From positions 2,356,001 to 2,420,000 of the forward strand of contig NZ_PEBF01000001.1 in the NCBI RefSeq assembly GCF_002742625.1: a DNA stretch of 64,000 bases, written 5' to 3'. Of the stretch, positions 8,489 to 18,231 are shown piece after piece. Within the stretch, counting starts at the first letter, position 1; every line of letters begins with the position of its first letter. This DNA is from Caulobacter sp. FWC2. Its GTDB lineage: Bacteria > Pseudomonadota > Alphaproteobacteria > Caulobacterales > Caulobacteraceae. The position numbers and the translations under genes are program-made. The notes below the pieces were generated by a model, which had not been told where the DNA came from, searched no databases, and saw nothing but the letters and a program-made list of their open reading frames with translations.

Positions 8489-10441
8489 ATGATCCGAACG
8501 TTCCTGAGCTCCACCGCGCTCGCAACCCTCCTTGTCTCGGGTTCGGCCATGGCCGACGAGCAGAAGGCCCCCGAGGCCGATGTCGCCGGCGCTGTCGGCG
8601 CCAATGGCGTCGCCGAACTGATCGTCACCGCCACGCGCACCGCTCAGCCGGTCGAGAAGGTCGGCGCGTCGGTCACCGTCCTGACGCAAGCCGCCATCGA
8701 GGCCAGCCAGGCCATCTCGGTGACGGAGCTGCTGGCCCAGACGCCAGGCGTCAGCTTCACCCGCAACGGCGGGCCGGGCACGGCCACCAGCCTCAATATC
8801 CGCGGCGCCGAGACCCAGCACACCGTGGTGCTGATCGACGGCGTCAAGCTGAATGACCCGTCCTCGACCCAGGGCGGCTTCAACAGCGGCAACCTGCTGG
8901 TCGGCGACATCGCGCGCATCGAGGTGCTGCGCGGCGCCCAGTCGACCCTGTGGGGCAGCCAGGCTGTCGGCGGCGTGGTCAATATCGTCACCGCCGAGCC
9001 CACCGTCCCCTTCACCAGCTCGATCGAGGCCGAAGGCGGCGCGCGCAAGACCGGCTACCTGCGGGCCGGCGTCGGCGGCGCTTCGGAGAAGATCACCTGG
9101 CGCCTGGCCGGCGGCTACTACACCACCGACGGCTTCTCTTCCTACAAGCTGGGCAAGGAGAAGGACGGCTACCAGAACACCGGCCTGTCGGGCCGCGTGC
9201 GCGTGGCCCTGGCCAAAAACATCTCGGCCGAGGTCCGCTCGGTCTACTCCAAGGGCAAGAACGACTTCGACACCTTCAACGGTGACAGCGCCGAGTTCGG
9301 TCGCACCGAGGAACTGGTCGTCTATACGGGCCTGAACTTCGCCCTGCTGGATGGTCGCTGGAACAACCGCCTCGGCTACGCCTATACCGACACCGACCGC
9401 GAGAATATCAATCCCGCCCGCCCGGCCGCGCCGCTGACCTTCGACGCCGCCGGCAAGAACAAGCGCTTTGAATACCAGGGCGTGTTCGCGGTCTCGGACA
9501 CCTGGACCGCCACCTTCGGCGCCGAGACCGAGAAGGCGCGTATGCGCACGCGCTCGCCGTCGGTCTCCAAGCCGAACCCCGCGTTCAGCACTGGCCGCGT
9601 CGGCGTCGACAGCCTCTATGGCCAGCTGCAGGTCGAGCCGGTGAAGGGCCTGACCCTGACGGGCGGCCTGCGCTACGAGGACCACGACACCTATGGTTCG
9701 CACACCCTGGGGCAGGTCGCGGCCGCCTGGGCGCTGAACGAAGGCGACACCGTCCTGCGCGCCAGCTTCGGCCAGGGCTTCCGCGCCCCGGGTCTCTACG
9801 AACTCTACAGCGAGTACGGCAACCAGAGCCTTTCGCCGGAAAAGTTCGACAGCTGGGACGCCGGGATCGAGCAGCGCTTCTTCGGCGGCAAGGCCCGCGC
9901 TTCGGCCACATGGTTCCACCGCGAGGCCGACAACGAGATCCGCTTCTTCTCGTGCGCCTCTGGCTCGACCACGGCCCTGTGCAATCCGAACGGCGCGTTC
10001 CGCTTCGGCTACTATGACAACGTCCAGAAGACCAAGACGCAAGGGGTTGAGCTGATCGGCGAGGTCAAGCCGATCGAGGCCCTAACGATCACCGGCAACT
10101 ACACTTACACAGACGCGGAGTCCGACTCGGGCGCCAGCAAGGGCAAGCAGCTGACCCGCCGCCCGAAGAACATGGGCAACCTGTCGGCCGCCTATCGCTG
10201 GCCCGTGGGCCTGACCACGACGGTGGCGGTGCGTTACGTGGGCAAGACCTACAACAACGACACCAACACCCAGGTGGTGAAGGACTACACCCTGGTCGAC
10301 CTGCGCGCGGCCTATCCGATCAACGAGACCCTCGAGGTCTTCGGCAGGGTCGAGAACGCGTTCGACAAGGACTACCAGACCATCCTGAATTACGGGACGC
10401 CGGGACGCGGGGCCTTCGTGGGCCTGCGGGCGCGGTTCTAG
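8489..10441 (+). CDS. btuB: TonB-dependent vitamin B12/corrinoid outer-membrane receptor
   Basis: 650 aa. Signal peptide MIRTFLSSTALATLLVSGSAMA, cleaved before DEQK. A TonB box-like ELIVTATR lies near residue 47, followed by the plug (VTELLAQTPGVSF...LNIRGAETQHTVVLIDGVKLND...GDIARIEVLRGAQSTLWGSQAVGGVVNIVT), then a barrel of about 22 strands ending in the C-terminal aromatic LRARF. Imports cobalamin or cobinamide using TonB energy. The assignment to B12 rather than a siderophore rests on the riboswitch in its leader and the B12 genes behind it. Ribosome site GGGAAG sits 8 bases before the ATG. The stop is 4 bases before the next gene. Confidence 0.93.
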   Translation: MIRTFLSSTALATLLVSGSAMADEQKAPEADVAGAVGANGVAELIVTATRTAQPVEKVGASVTVLTQAAIEASQAISVTELLAQTPGVSFTRNGGPGTATSLNIRGAETQHTVVLIDGVKLNDPSSTQGGFNSGNLLVGDIARIEVLRGAQSTLWGSQAVGGVVNIVTAEPTVPFTSSIEAEGGARKTGYLRAGVGGASEKITWRLAGGYYTTDGFSSYKLGKEKDGYQNTGLSGRVRVALAKNISAEVRSVYSKGKNDFDTFNGDSAEFGRTEELVVYTGLNFALLDGRWNNRLGYAYTDTDRENINPARPAAPLTFDAAGKNKRFEYQGVFAVSDTWTATFGAETEKARMRTRSPSVSKPNPAFSTGRVGVDSLYGQLQVEPVKGLTLTGGLRYEDHDTYGSHTLGQVAAAWALNEGDTVLRASFGQGFRAPGLYELYSEYGNQSLSPEKFDSWDAGIEQRFFGGKARASATWFHREADNEIRFFSCASGSTTALCNPNGAFRFGYYDNVQKTKTQGVELIGEVKPIEALTITGNYTYTDAESDSGASKGKQLTRRPKNMGNLSAAYRWPVGLTTTVAVRYVGKTYNNDTNTQVVKDYTLVDLRAAYPINETLEVFGRVENAFDKDYQTILNYGTPGRGAFVGLRARF

Positions 10442-10445
10442 GCTG

Positions 10446-11459
10446 ATGTCGGCGTCGATTTCCACGATCGGCGCCTTCCGGCACGGCGGCCGTCTCCGCG
10501 AGGCGATGGCCGCTTTTCCGGACGCGCCGCGTCCCTGGCTGGACCTGTCGACTGGGATCAATCCCGAGCCGTGGTCCGGCCAGCGGGCGCCGGCCGACGC
10601 CCTGCGCCGGCTGCCCGATCCGCTTGAGCTGGCTGAACTGGAGGCGGTCGCCGCGCGCGCCTTCGGCGTCGCCGATGCTGGCCGCGTGGTGGCGACCTCC
10701 GGGGCGGAGGCGGCTCTGCGTCTTTTGCCCGGTCTGATTGGCGGGGGGCGGGTCGCGCTGCTGGCCCCGATCTATGGCGGCCATGTCGAGACCTGGGCGG
10801 GGTCGACGCCGGACCTCATCATGTCGGTCGCCGATCTCCGCGCCTTGGGCGCCGACGTGCTGGTCTTGGTCAATCCGAACAATCCCGACGGCCGGCGGAT
10901 CGAGCGGATGACCTTGGCCGCTCTGGCGCAGGAACGGTCGGACGCTGGCCGCTGGACGGTCGTCGACGAGTCCTTCGGCGAGGTCGCGCCGGAGCTCAGC
11001 GTCGCCGACCTGGAGATCGACCGGCTGGTGACCCTGCGCTCGTTCGGCAAGTTCTACGGGTTGCCGGGAGTTAGGCTGGGTTTCCTGATTGGAAACAAGA
11101 TGTTCACGGGGGAATTTCGTGCGCTTCTGGGCGACTGGCCGGTCGGGGCCGACGCTCTGGCCATGGGGCTGGCGGCCTATGCCGACGACGCCTGGAAGGC
11201 GCGGACCCGGATGTGGCTGGCGACCCAGGCGGGCGCGGTCGACGCGGTCCTGGCCGAGGCGGGCCTGAAGTTCCTTGGCGGCTGCGATCTCTTCCGCTGG
11301 GTCGAAGCGCCTGACGCGCGCGGCCTGTTCACCCAGCTCTGCGCTCGGGGTGTGCTGACGCGGCCCTTCGCCGATCGTCCCGACCGACTTCGCATTGGCC
11401 TACCTTCATGCAATGAATTCAATCGCTTAAAACATGCTCTTCAGGCGGTGACGTCATGA
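10446..11459 (+). CDS. cobC: L-threonine-O-3-phosphate decarboxylase (cobalamin pathway)
   Basis: 337 aa PLP enzyme of aminotransferase fold I; makes (R)-1-amino-2-propanol phosphate, the linker of the nucleotide loop. Start motif FRHGGRL and LDLSTGINPEP are typical of CobC/CobD-type decarboxylases; LVNPNNPDGRR and the PLP lysine K202 in SFGKFYGLPGVRLGF follow. In alphaproteobacteria this enzyme is called CobC, in Salmonella CobD. No L-threonine kinase (PduX or BluE type) is visible in the window, so its substrate must come from elsewhere. It overlaps the next gene by ATGA. Confidence 0.9.
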   Translation: MSASISTIGAFRHGGRLREAMAAFPDAPRPWLDLSTGINPEPWSGQRAPADALRRLPDPLELAELEAVAARAFGVADAGRVVATSGAEAALRLLPGLIGGGRVALLAPIYGGHVETWAGSTPDLIMSVADLRALGADVLVLVNPNNPDGRRIERMTLAALAQERSDAGRWTVVDESFGEVAPELSVADLEIDRLVTLRSFGKFYGLPGVRLGFLIGNKMFTGEFRALLGDWPVGADALAMGLAAYADDAWKARTRMWLATQAGAVDAVLAEAGLKFLGGCDLFRWVEAPDARGLFTQLCARGVLTRPFADRPDRLRIGLPSCNEFNRLKHALQAVTS

Positions 11460-12292
11460 ACCGTCGTGAAGCGATAGCCGGCGCCCTGGCGATCACAGCG
11501 GGTGCTCCGTTGCCCATCCCCAGGCGTATCGTGTCGCTCAACAGCTGCCTGGACGCCATGCTGGTCCACCTGGCCGACCGGAGCCAGATCGCCGCCCTCA
11601 GCCACTATGCCCGCGAGGCGCAGGCCTCCACCGTCGCCGCCCAGGCCCGGACGCTGCCCTACACCTGGGAGAGCGCCGAGGAGGTCATCGACCTGATGCC
11701 CGACCTCGTTCTGGCCAGTCAGCATTCCGCGCTGGCGACGCGCAATGCGCTCAAGCGCCTGCACGTGCCGGTCCAGCGCTTCAAGGTTCCCAAGTCGATC
11801 GACGAGAGCCTTGGCCAGGTTCGCAAGGTGGCCAGGCTGGTCGGCCATCCGGACCGCGGCGAGGCCCTGGTCGCCCGTATCGAGGCGGCGATCGCGGCCG
11901 CCAAGCCCGCGCCGGGCGCCCGGCGACTGACGGCCCTGATCTATCAGCCCAACGGCTTCGCGGCCGGTCCCGGCACCCTGGTCGACGAGATGATGGACCA
12001 CGCCGGCTTCGACAATGTCGCTCGCCGCTTCGGCCTGAAGACCTGGGGCAATGTCGGGCTGGAGCGCCTGCTGGCCGATCCGCCTCAGGTGCTGCTGGTC
12101 GGCGTTTCCGCGCCTGGCGCGCGCAGCTGGGCCGACCGGATCATGACCCATCCTGCCCTAAAGGCCGTGGCCGGGCGGATGCGCCAGGCGCCGCTGCCCG
12201 AAAAGCTTCTCTATTGCGGCGGCCCGGTCCTGATCGAGACCGCCGCGGCCATGGCTCGCGTGCGGGTCCAAGCTCTGAAGGAGGGCGCATGA
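11456..12292 (+). CDS. btuF: ABC transporter substrate-binding protein, BtuF-like
   Basis: 278 aa cluster-A-type binding protein with two lobes joined by a long helix, the shape of BtuF/FecB. The N terminus MNRREAIAGALAITAGAPLP resembles a short twin-arginine signal (NRRE). Motifs: RIVSLNSCLDAMLVHLADRSQIAALS, then LVLASQHSA. It should hand corrinoid in the periplasm to the BtuCD pair encoded directly behind. A haem or siderophore binder would look similar; the context decides for B12. It begins inside the previous stop (ATGA) and ends inside the next start. Confidence 0.85.
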   Translation: MNRREAIAGALAITAGAPLPIPRRIVSLNSCLDAMLVHLADRSQIAALSHYAREAQASTVAAQARTLPYTWESAEEVIDLMPDLVLASQHSALATRNALKRLHVPVQRFKVPKSIDESLGQVRKVARLVGHPDRGEALVARIEAAIAAAKPAPGARRLTALIYQPNGFAAGPGTLVDEMMDHAGFDNVARRFGLKTWGNVGLERLLADPPQVLLVGVSAPGARSWADRIMTHPALKAVAGRMRQAPLPEKLLYCGGPVLIETAAAMARVRVQALKEGA

Positions 12293-13275
12293 AGTTGCGG
12301 AGTCCATGGGCGATCTGCGGCGTCCTGCTGGCGCTGCTGGTCGTGCTGTTCGGCGTCAGCCTGTGCGCCGGGCGCGTCTGGGCGCCCTGGAGCGCCTGGA
12401 CCTCGGGCGGCGCCGACCCGCGCTGGGCCATCGTCTTTGGCCTGCGCCTGCCGCGCACCATCCTGGCCATCCTGGTCGGCGGGGCGCTGGGCCTCTCCGG
12501 CGCGGCGCTGCAAGGCTACACCCGCAATCCGCTGGCCGATCCTGGCGCCCTGGGCGTCTCGGCGGCGGCGGCGTTGGGCGCGGTGCTGACGCTGTATCTG
12601 GGTGCGGCGGGCGAGGCGAGCTGGATACTGCCGGCGGCCGCCATGGTCGGGGCCGGCCTTGGCGTCGCGGCGCTGCTGGGCCTGGCGGGCGTCACCTCCA
12701 GCATCGTCACCTTCATCCTGGCCGGATTCGTGATCCAGACGGTCTGCGGGGCGGGCATTGCCCTGGCCCTGAACCTCGCGCCCAACCCTTGGGCGGTAAA
12801 CGAGATCGTCAACTGGACGCTGGGCTCACTGGCCGACCGCAGTGTCGACGAGGTCAAGCTGGCCGCGCCGGGGATCGTCGCCGGCGGGGTCCTGCTGCTG
12901 ACCCTGGGACGCTCGCTGGACGCCCTGACCCTGGGCGAGCAGGGCGCAAGGTCGCTGGGCGTCGACCTGTCGCGCACGCGCCTGCTGATGGCCCTCGGCG
13001 TCGCCGTGGCGGTTGGGTCCAGCGTGGCGGTGACCGGCGTCATCAGCTTCGTTGGCCTGATCACTCCGCACCTGCTGCGGCCGCTACTGGGCGCCAAGCC
13101 GAGCGCGGTGCTGCTGCCGTCGTTCCTGGGCGGCGCGGCCCTGACCCTGGCCGCCGACATCCTGGTGCGCCTTACCCCGGCCGCCAGCGAGGTCAAGCTG
13201 AGCGTCGCCATGGCCATGCTGGGCGGGCCGTTCTTCCTGGCCATGCTGATCTCGATGCGGCGGAGGTTGGCATGA
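12289..13275 (+). CDS. btuC: Corrinoid ABC transporter permease, BtuC/FecCD family
   Basis: 328 aa with about ten membrane helices. FecCD hallmarks: FGLRLPRTILAILVGGALGLSGAALQGYTRNPLADPGALGVSAAA, and GVISFVGLITPHLLRPLLG in the second half, which contacts the ATPase. The start at 12289 (MKLRSPWAICGVLL) overlaps the btuF stop by ATGA; an upstream in-frame Met at 12214 lies inside btuF and is rejected. It overlaps btuD by ATGA at its end. Confidence 0.93.
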   Translation: MKLRSPWAICGVLLALLVVLFGVSLCAGRVWAPWSAWTSGGADPRWAIVFGLRLPRTILAILVGGALGLSGAALQGYTRNPLADPGALGVSAAAALGAVLTLYLGAAGEASWILPAAAMVGAGLGVAALLGLAGVTSSIVTFILAGFVIQTVCGAGIALALNLAPNPWAVNEIVNWTLGSLADRSVDEVKLAAPGIVAGGVLLLTLGRSLDALTLGEQGARSLGVDLSRTRLLMALGVAVAVGSSVAVTGVISFVGLITPHLLRPLLGAKPSAVLLPSFLGGAALTLAADILVRLTPAASEVKLSVAMAMLGGPFFLAMLISMRRRLA

Positions 13276-14042
13276 TTTCCGCCCGAAACTTGACCCTGGC
13301 CCTGGGCGGCCAAGCGGTGCTGGACGGCGTCTCGGCCGATTTCGCAAAGGGCGGCGTTATCGCCATCGTCGGACCGAACGGCGCGGGCAAGTCGACCTTG
13401 CTGGCGTGCCTGGCTGGCCTACGTCGTCAGGACAGCGGCGCGGTCACCCTGGACGGCGCGGCGGTCTCGGCCATGCCCGGCCGCCAGCGCGCCGGCCGCA
13501 TCGCCTTTCTAGCCCAGACGCCGGAGATCGCCTGGGACGTCGACGTCCGAGCCTTCGTCGGCCTGGGGCGCACGCCGCACCTCGGCGCCTTCGGCCCTAG
13601 CGCCGAGGACAGCGCGGCGATCGACGCCGCCATCGCCGCCGCCGGCCTGGAGACCTTCGTCGACCGCGCCGTCACCCGGCTGTCGGGCGGCGAGCGGGCC
13701 CGCGCCCTGATCGCCCGGGGCCTGGCTGGCCAGACCGACTGGCTGCTGGCCGACGAACCGCTGACGGGCCTGGATCCCGGCCACGCCCTCGACGCCCTGG
13801 CCCTGTTCCGCCGCATGGCCCACGACCAGGGCAAGGGCGTGATCGTCACCCTGCACGACCTGAACCTGGCCGCCCGCTTCGCCGATCGTGTGCTGGTGCT
13901 GAGCCAAGGCCGCCTCGTCGTCGACGGCGCGCCCGATGTGGCTCTGACGCAGGAAACCCTGTCCGCCGTCTATGGCGTCGTCGTCCGCCTTCACGCGGGC
14001 GAGGGCGGTCCGCTGATCGAGGTGCTGGGCCGTGCCGGCTAG
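13272..14042 (+). CDS. btuD: Corrinoid ABC transporter ATP-binding protein
   Basis: 256 aa ATPase. Walker A GPNGAGKST near residue 36-44, Q-loop FLAQTPE, signature LSGGERARALIARGLA, Walker B WLLADEPLTGLDP, H-loop TLHDLNLAARFAD. The order matches the FecE/BtuD group that pairs with FecCD permeases. It starts within the btuC stop; the cbiB GTG lies 11 bases before its end, so the five uptake and assembly genes are tightly coupled. Confidence 0.93.
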   Translation: MISARNLTLALGGQAVLDGVSADFAKGGVIAIVGPNGAGKSTLLACLAGLRRQDSGAVTLDGAAVSAMPGRQRAGRIAFLAQTPEIAWDVDVRAFVGLGRTPHLGAFGPSAEDSAAIDAAIAAAGLETFVDRAVTRLSGGERARALIARGLAGQTDWLLADEPLTGLDPGHALDALALFRRMAHDQGKGVIVTLHDLNLAARFADRVLVLSQGRLVVDGAPDVALTQETLSAVYGVVVRLHAGEGGPLIEVLGRAG

Positions 14043-15003
14043 ACTATCGTCCACCAGCCCCTGGATCGTCCTGGCGGCGGCCGTCGTGGAAGCCGCCGTG
14101 GGCTATCCGGACGCCCTGCACCGGCGCGTGCCGCATCCGGTCGTCTGGATCGGCGGACTGATCTCGGCGCTGGAGGCGGGGCTCAACCTGCCGGAATTCG
14201 GCGCGACGGCCCGCCGCCTGCTGGGCGTCGTGACCCTGCTGACCATCGTCGCGATCAGCGCCCTGGCGGGTTGGTTGGTCGCGGCCCTCGGCGGCGCTTG
14301 GGCGATCGTGCTGGTCGGGACCCTGGGCCTGGCCCAGCGCAGCCTGTTCGACCATGTCCGCGCCGTCGCGAAGCCCCTGGCGGCGGGCGACCTGGATAGC
14401 GCTCGGATCATGGTCGGCCACATCGTCGGCCGCGATGTGGCGCGGCTGAGCGAAGGCGACATCGCCACGGCCGCGATCGAGAGCCTGGCCGAGAGCTTCT
14501 GCGACGGGATCGTAGCGCCGCTGTTCTGGTTCGTGGTCGCCGGCCTGCCGGGCCTGTTCGTCTATAAGGCCGTCAACACGGCTGACAGCCTGATCGGCCA
14601 CCGCGAGCCGCGGTGGCGGGCGTTCGGCTGGGCCTCGGCGCGGTTTGACGATCTGATGAACCTGATCCCGGCGCGGCTGGCGGGCGGCGTCATCGCGCTC
14701 GCCGGGCGCGGTGGCTGGAAGGTCATGCTGCGCGACGCCGGCAAGCACGCCTCGCCCAATGCTGGCTGGCCAGAGGCGGCCATGGCCGGGGCGCTCGGCG
14801 TTCGCCTGGGCGGTCCGGCCTGGTATGACGACGCGCTTTCGCAACGCCCGGTGCTGGGCGAGGGCCGGTCGGCGACGCCTTCCGATCTTACCCGCGCCCT
14901 GCGGATCTATGTTGTCGCGTGCGGGCTCCTCTGGGTGATGCTGGCAGTCGCCGGGTTCGTCTGGGCCGGGTTCGTCCGGGGAGGATTCGCATGGCCGCTC
15001 TGA
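14032..15003 (+). CDS. cobD: Adenosylcobinamide-phosphate synthase (CbiB/CobD)
   Basis: 323 aa inner-membrane protein that joins aminopropanol phosphate to adenosylcobyric acid. Motifs: [21 protein letters not shown] at the start, [94 protein letters not shown]. Start is GTG at 14032, overlapping btuD by 11 bases; its end overlaps cobQ by 13 bases. Called CobD in the aerobic-pathway naming used for alphaproteobacteria, CbiB in Salmonella. Confidence 0.95.
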   Translation: MPARLSSTSPWIVLAAAVVEAAVGYPDALHRRVPHPVVWIGGLISALEAGLNLPEFGATARRLLGVVTLLTIVAISALAGWLVAALGGAWAIVLVGTLGLAQRSLFDHVRAVAKPLAAGDLDSARIMVGHIVGRDVARLSEGDIATAAIESLAESFCDGIVAPLFWFVVAGLPGLFVYKAVNTADSLIGHREPRWRAFGWASARFDDLMNLIPARLAGGVIALAGRGGWKVMLRDAGKHASPNAGWPEAAMAGALGVRLGGPAWYDDALSQRPVLGEGRSATPSDLTRALRIYVVACGLLWVMLAVAGFVWAGFVRGGFAWPL

Positions 15004-16451
15004 TGATCCAGGGCTGTGGTTCCGATGTCGGCAAGTCGGTGCTCGTCGCCGGCCTCTGTCGTCTGTTCGCCAATCGAGGCCTCAGCGTCCGGCCGTTCAA
15101 GCCGCAGAACATGTCCAACAACGCCGCCGTGACCGCCGACGGCGGCGAGATCGGCCGCGCTCAGGCCCTGCAGGCCTTCGCCTGCCGGGTGTCCCCGACC
15201 GTCGACATGAACCCGGTCTTGTTGAAGCCCCAGAGCGACGTCGGCGCCCAGCTGATCGTGCGTGGCAAGATGGCCGGGACCTGGAAGGCGCGCGGCTATC
15301 AGGAGGGCAAGGGGGCGCTGCTGGAGACGGTCTTGGAGAGCTTCCGAACGCTGGAGGCGGAAAGCGATCTCGTCGTCGTCGAGGGCGCCGGCAGTCCGGC
15401 GGAGATCAATCTGCGCGCCAGCGACATCGCCAATATGGGCTTCGCGATCGCGGCGAACGTGCCCGTCGTGCTGGTCGGCGACATCGATCGCGGCCACGTG
15501 ATCGCCGCCCTGGTCGGCGCCCACGTGGTGTTGGACGACGCGGATCGCGCGATGATCAGGGGCTTCCTGATCAACAAGTTCCGGGGCGATCCCAGCCTGT
15601 TCCAGAACGGCCGAACCGAGATCGTCCGTCGCACGGGCTGGGTCGACCTCGGCATGGCCCCGTGGCTGGCGGCGGCGCGGCGCCTGCCGGCCGAGGACGC
15701 CGTGGTGCTGGACCGCGCCGCGACCGCTGACGGCCGCAAGGTGCGGATCATCGTGCCGATGCTGTCGCGGATCGCCAATTTCGACGAGTTCGACGCCCTG
15801 CGCACCGAGCCCGAGGTCGAGTTCGCCTTCGTGCCCCCAGGCACGGCTCTGCCGGGCGACGCGGACCTGGTCATCCTGCCGGGGACCAAGGCGACCCTGG
15901 CCGATCTGGCCTTCTTGCGCGCCCAGGGGTGGGACATCGATCTGGCCGCCCATGTCCGCCGAGGCGGTCGGGTGCTGGGCGTCTGTGGCGGCTACCAGAT
16001 GCTGGGCCGGCGGGTGTCGGATCCGGACGGTATCGAAGGCCAGCCGGACTCGGTCGAGGGTCTGGGCCTGCTCGACGTCGAGACCATCATGACCGGCGAC
16101 AAGACCCTTCGACCTGTCGCGGGACGGCTGGCCGGCGGGGCGCGTTTCGAGGGCTACGAGATGCACGTCGGCCGCACCACGGGCGCGGTCTCGCCGATGC
16201 TGACCTTTGACGACGGCGTCACCGACGGCGCCGTCTCGGCCAATGGTCTGGTGCGCGGCGCCTATGTCCACGGCCTGTTCGACCGGGGCGAGGCGCGGGC
16301 GGCTCTGCTGGCCGAACTGGGCGCGGCGTCCGATGCCGTCGACCAGGCCCTCCGCGTCGACCAGGCTCTGGACGAGATCGCCGCGGCGCTGGAGCAGGCC
16401 TTCGACATTCCCGCCCTGGCCGCCATCGCCGGCCTGGAGAATTTCCGATGA
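14991..16451 (+). CDS. cobQ: Cobyric acid synthase
   Basis: 486 aa glutamine-dependent amidotransferase that amidates four side chains of adenosylcobyrinic acid diamide. The dethiobiotin-synthetase-like N domain has the modified P-loop [17 protein letters not shown] and [11 protein letters not shown]; the class I glutaminase domain has the nucleophile C332 in [12 protein letters not shown] and the partner His near AYVHGLFD. The start at 14991 begins the conserved protein; an in-frame Met at 14919 lies inside cobD. Its presence shows that the strain can process cobyrinic-type precursors as well as cobinamide. It ends with ATGA into cobT. Confidence 0.96.
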   Translation: MAALMIQGCGSDVGKSVLVAGLCRLFANRGLSVRPFKPQNMSNNAAVTADGGEIGRAQALQAFACRVSPTVDMNPVLLKPQSDVGAQLIVRGKMAGTWKARGYQEGKGALLETVLESFRTLEAESDLVVVEGAGSPAEINLRASDIANMGFAIAANVPVVLVGDIDRGHVIAALVGAHVVLDDADRAMIRGFLINKFRGDPSLFQNGRTEIVRRTGWVDLGMAPWLAAARRLPAEDAVVLDRAATADGRKVRIIVPMLSRIANFDEFDALRTEPEVEFAFVPPGTALPGDADLVILPGTKATLADLAFLRAQGWDIDLAAHVRRGGRVLGVCGGYQMLGRRVSDPDGIEGQPDSVEGLGLLDVETIMTGDKTLRPVAGRLAGGARFEGYEMHVGRTTGAVSPMLTFDDGVTDGAVSANGLVRGAYVHGLFDRGEARAALLAELGAASDAVDQALRVDQALDEIAAALEQAFDIPALAAIAGLENFR

Positions 16452-17473
16452 ATTTGCCGCCTGTCATCCCCGTCGACCATGGCCAGACGGAGCGGCTGCG
16501 CGCGCTGATCGACGGCAAGGCCAAGCCGCCGGGGGCGCTGGGGCGGATCGAGGACCTGGCCGTGCGTCTGGCCTTGATCGCCGGCGAGCGGCCGCTGGAC
16601 AGGGCGTTGCTGCTGGTCTTCGCCGGCGACCACGGCCTGACCGCCGAGGGCGTCTCGGCCTATCCCTCCAGCGTCACCCAGGCCATGGTCGCCACCTTCC
16701 TGGCCGGCAAGGCCAGCGCCAACGCCTTCGCCCGCGCGGTCGGGGCCGAGCTGCGGGTCGTGGACGCCGGGGTGGACGCCGAGCTGCCCCCCCATCCGAA
16801 CCTGCTGGCGGAAAAGGTGCGGCCCGGGACGCGCAATGCCGCCCTTGAGCCGGCCCTGACCGCTGGCGAGGTCGACCAGGCGCTGGAGACCGGCGCGCGG
16901 ATCGCCAGGGACGCCGCCGCCGAGGGCTTCGAGATCCTGGCCCTGGGCGAGATGGGCATCGGCAACACCGCCTCAGCGGCGCTGCTCATGCACCGCCTGG
17001 TCCCCGCGCCGCTGGCCGAGTGCGTCGGGCGAGGAACCGGTCATGACGACGCTGGCCTGGCCCGCAAGCTGGCGGTCCTGGAGCGGGCGGCGGCGCGATC
17101 GGGCGCCACGGAGCCCGCCGCCGTCCTCGCCGAGTTCGGCGGGCTGGAGATCGCCATGATGGCCGGGGCCGTGATCGGCGCGGCGTCGGCGCGGGTCCCG
17201 GTGTTGGTCGACGGCTTCATCGCCTCGGCGGCGGCGCTGGCGGCGATCCGCCTGGTTCCTGCCGCCAAGGACTACTGCGTGTTCTGTCACCGCTCGGCCG
17301 AGCAGGGTCACCAGCGGATGCTGACGGCGCTGGAGGTTGAGCCGCTGCTGGATCTGGGCCTGCGCCTGGGCGAGGGCACCGGCGCGCTGCTGGCCCTGCC
17401 GGCCATCCGCGCCGCCTCGCGGCTGCTGAGCGACGTCGCCAGCCTGGACGACGTGCTGAACGGGCGGCTCTGA
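16448..17473 (+). CDS. cobT: Nicotinate-nucleotide:dimethylbenzimidazole phosphoribosyltransferase
   Basis: 341 aa, usual family length. It moves ribose phosphate from nicotinate mononucleotide to the lower-ligand base, giving alpha-ribazole 5'-phosphate. Motifs: [74 protein letters not shown], and near the end [13 protein letters not shown] with the catalytic-type Glu. Starts inside the cobQ stop (ATGA). Its product needs a phosphatase before CobS acts or afterwards, which bears on the phosphatase gene at the end of the operon. Confidence 0.96.
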   Translation: MNLPPVIPVDHGQTERLRALIDGKAKPPGALGRIEDLAVRLALIAGERPLDRALLLVFAGDHGLTAEGVSAYPSSVTQAMVATFLAGKASANAFARAVGAELRVVDAGVDAELPPHPNLLAEKVRPGTRNAALEPALTAGEVDQALETGARIARDAAAEGFEILALGEMGIGNTASAALLMHRLVPAPLAECVGRGTGHDDAGLARKLAVLERAAARSGATEPAAVLAEFGGLEIAMMAGAVIGAASARVPVLVDGFIASAAALAAIRLVPAAKDYCVFCHRSAEQGHQRMLTALEVEPLLDLGLRLGEGTGALLALPAIRAASRLLSDVASLDDVLNGRL

Positions 17474-17475
17474 GC

Positions 17476-18231
17476 ATGGGCTGGCTCGCGCATCAGGTTC
17501 GGCTGCTGCTCTGCGCGGTCCAGTTCCTGACGCGTGTCCCGACGCCGACGCTGAAGGCCTTCGCCCCCGACTGGATCACCCGCTCGGCCCGGTACTTTCC
17601 GCTGGTCGGGCAGGGCGTTGGGGTGGTCTGCGCCGGGGTGCTGCTGATCGGAGAACATCTCTGGAGCGCGCCGGTGGGAGCGATCCTGGCCATTGCTGTG
17701 GGCCTGCTGATCACCGGCGCCTTCCATGAGGACGGCCTGGCCGACACCGCCGACGGCCTGGGCGGCGGCCAGACGCCCGCACGGCGGCTGGAGATCATGA
17801 AGGACAGCCGCATCGGGACCTATGGCGTCTGCGCCCTGTTTGGGGTGCTGGCGCTGAAAGTCGCCGTGCTGGCCGGAACGCCTGCCGCCGCCGTCCTGCT
17901 GCTCGCCGCCCACGGCCTGGGCCGCGCCGCCGCCGTCGCAGTCATGCGCTTGACGCCCTATGCCCCGAGCGGCGAGGCCGGCAAGTGGAAGCCCGTGCCG
18001 CAAGGCGTGCGGACGGGCGAGGTGATCGTCGCCCTGCTGATCGCCGCCTGGCCGCTGGCCCTGCTGCCGCCCGGCGCGATCCTGGCCGGCCTCGCGGGCG
18101 GCGCGCTGCTGGCCGGCTTGCTGACCCTGACCGCCAGGCGGCTGATCGGCGGCCACACCGGCGATGTGCTGGGGGCGGTCGAGCAGGTGTTCGAGCTGGG
18201 CTTCCTGCTCGGCGCGGCGGCGCTGGCATGA
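17476..18231 (+). CDS. cobS: Adenosylcobinamide-GDP ribazoletransferase (cobalamin synthase)
   Basis: 251 aa inner-membrane enzyme joining AdoCbi-GDP and alpha-ribazole (or its phosphate). N-terminal FLTRVPTP, then the acidic metal-binding signature HEDGLADTADGLGGGQTPARRLEIMKDSRIGTYG around residues 78-116, and GGHTGDVLGAVEQVFELGFLL at the end. Several hydrophobic helices lie between. It starts 2 bases after the cobT stop and overlaps the next gene by ATGA. Confidence 0.95.
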   Translation: MGWLAHQVRLLLCAVQFLTRVPTPTLKAFAPDWITRSARYFPLVGQGVGVVCAGVLLIGEHLWSAPVGAILAIAVGLLITGAFHEDGLADTADGLGGGQTPARRLEIMKDSRIGTYGVCALFGVLALKVAVLAGTPAAAVLLLAAHGLGRAAAVAVMRLTPYAPSGEAGKWKPVPQGVRTGEVIVALLIAAWPLALLPPGAILAGLAGGALLAGLLTLTARRLIGGHTGDVLGAVEQVFELGFLLGAAALA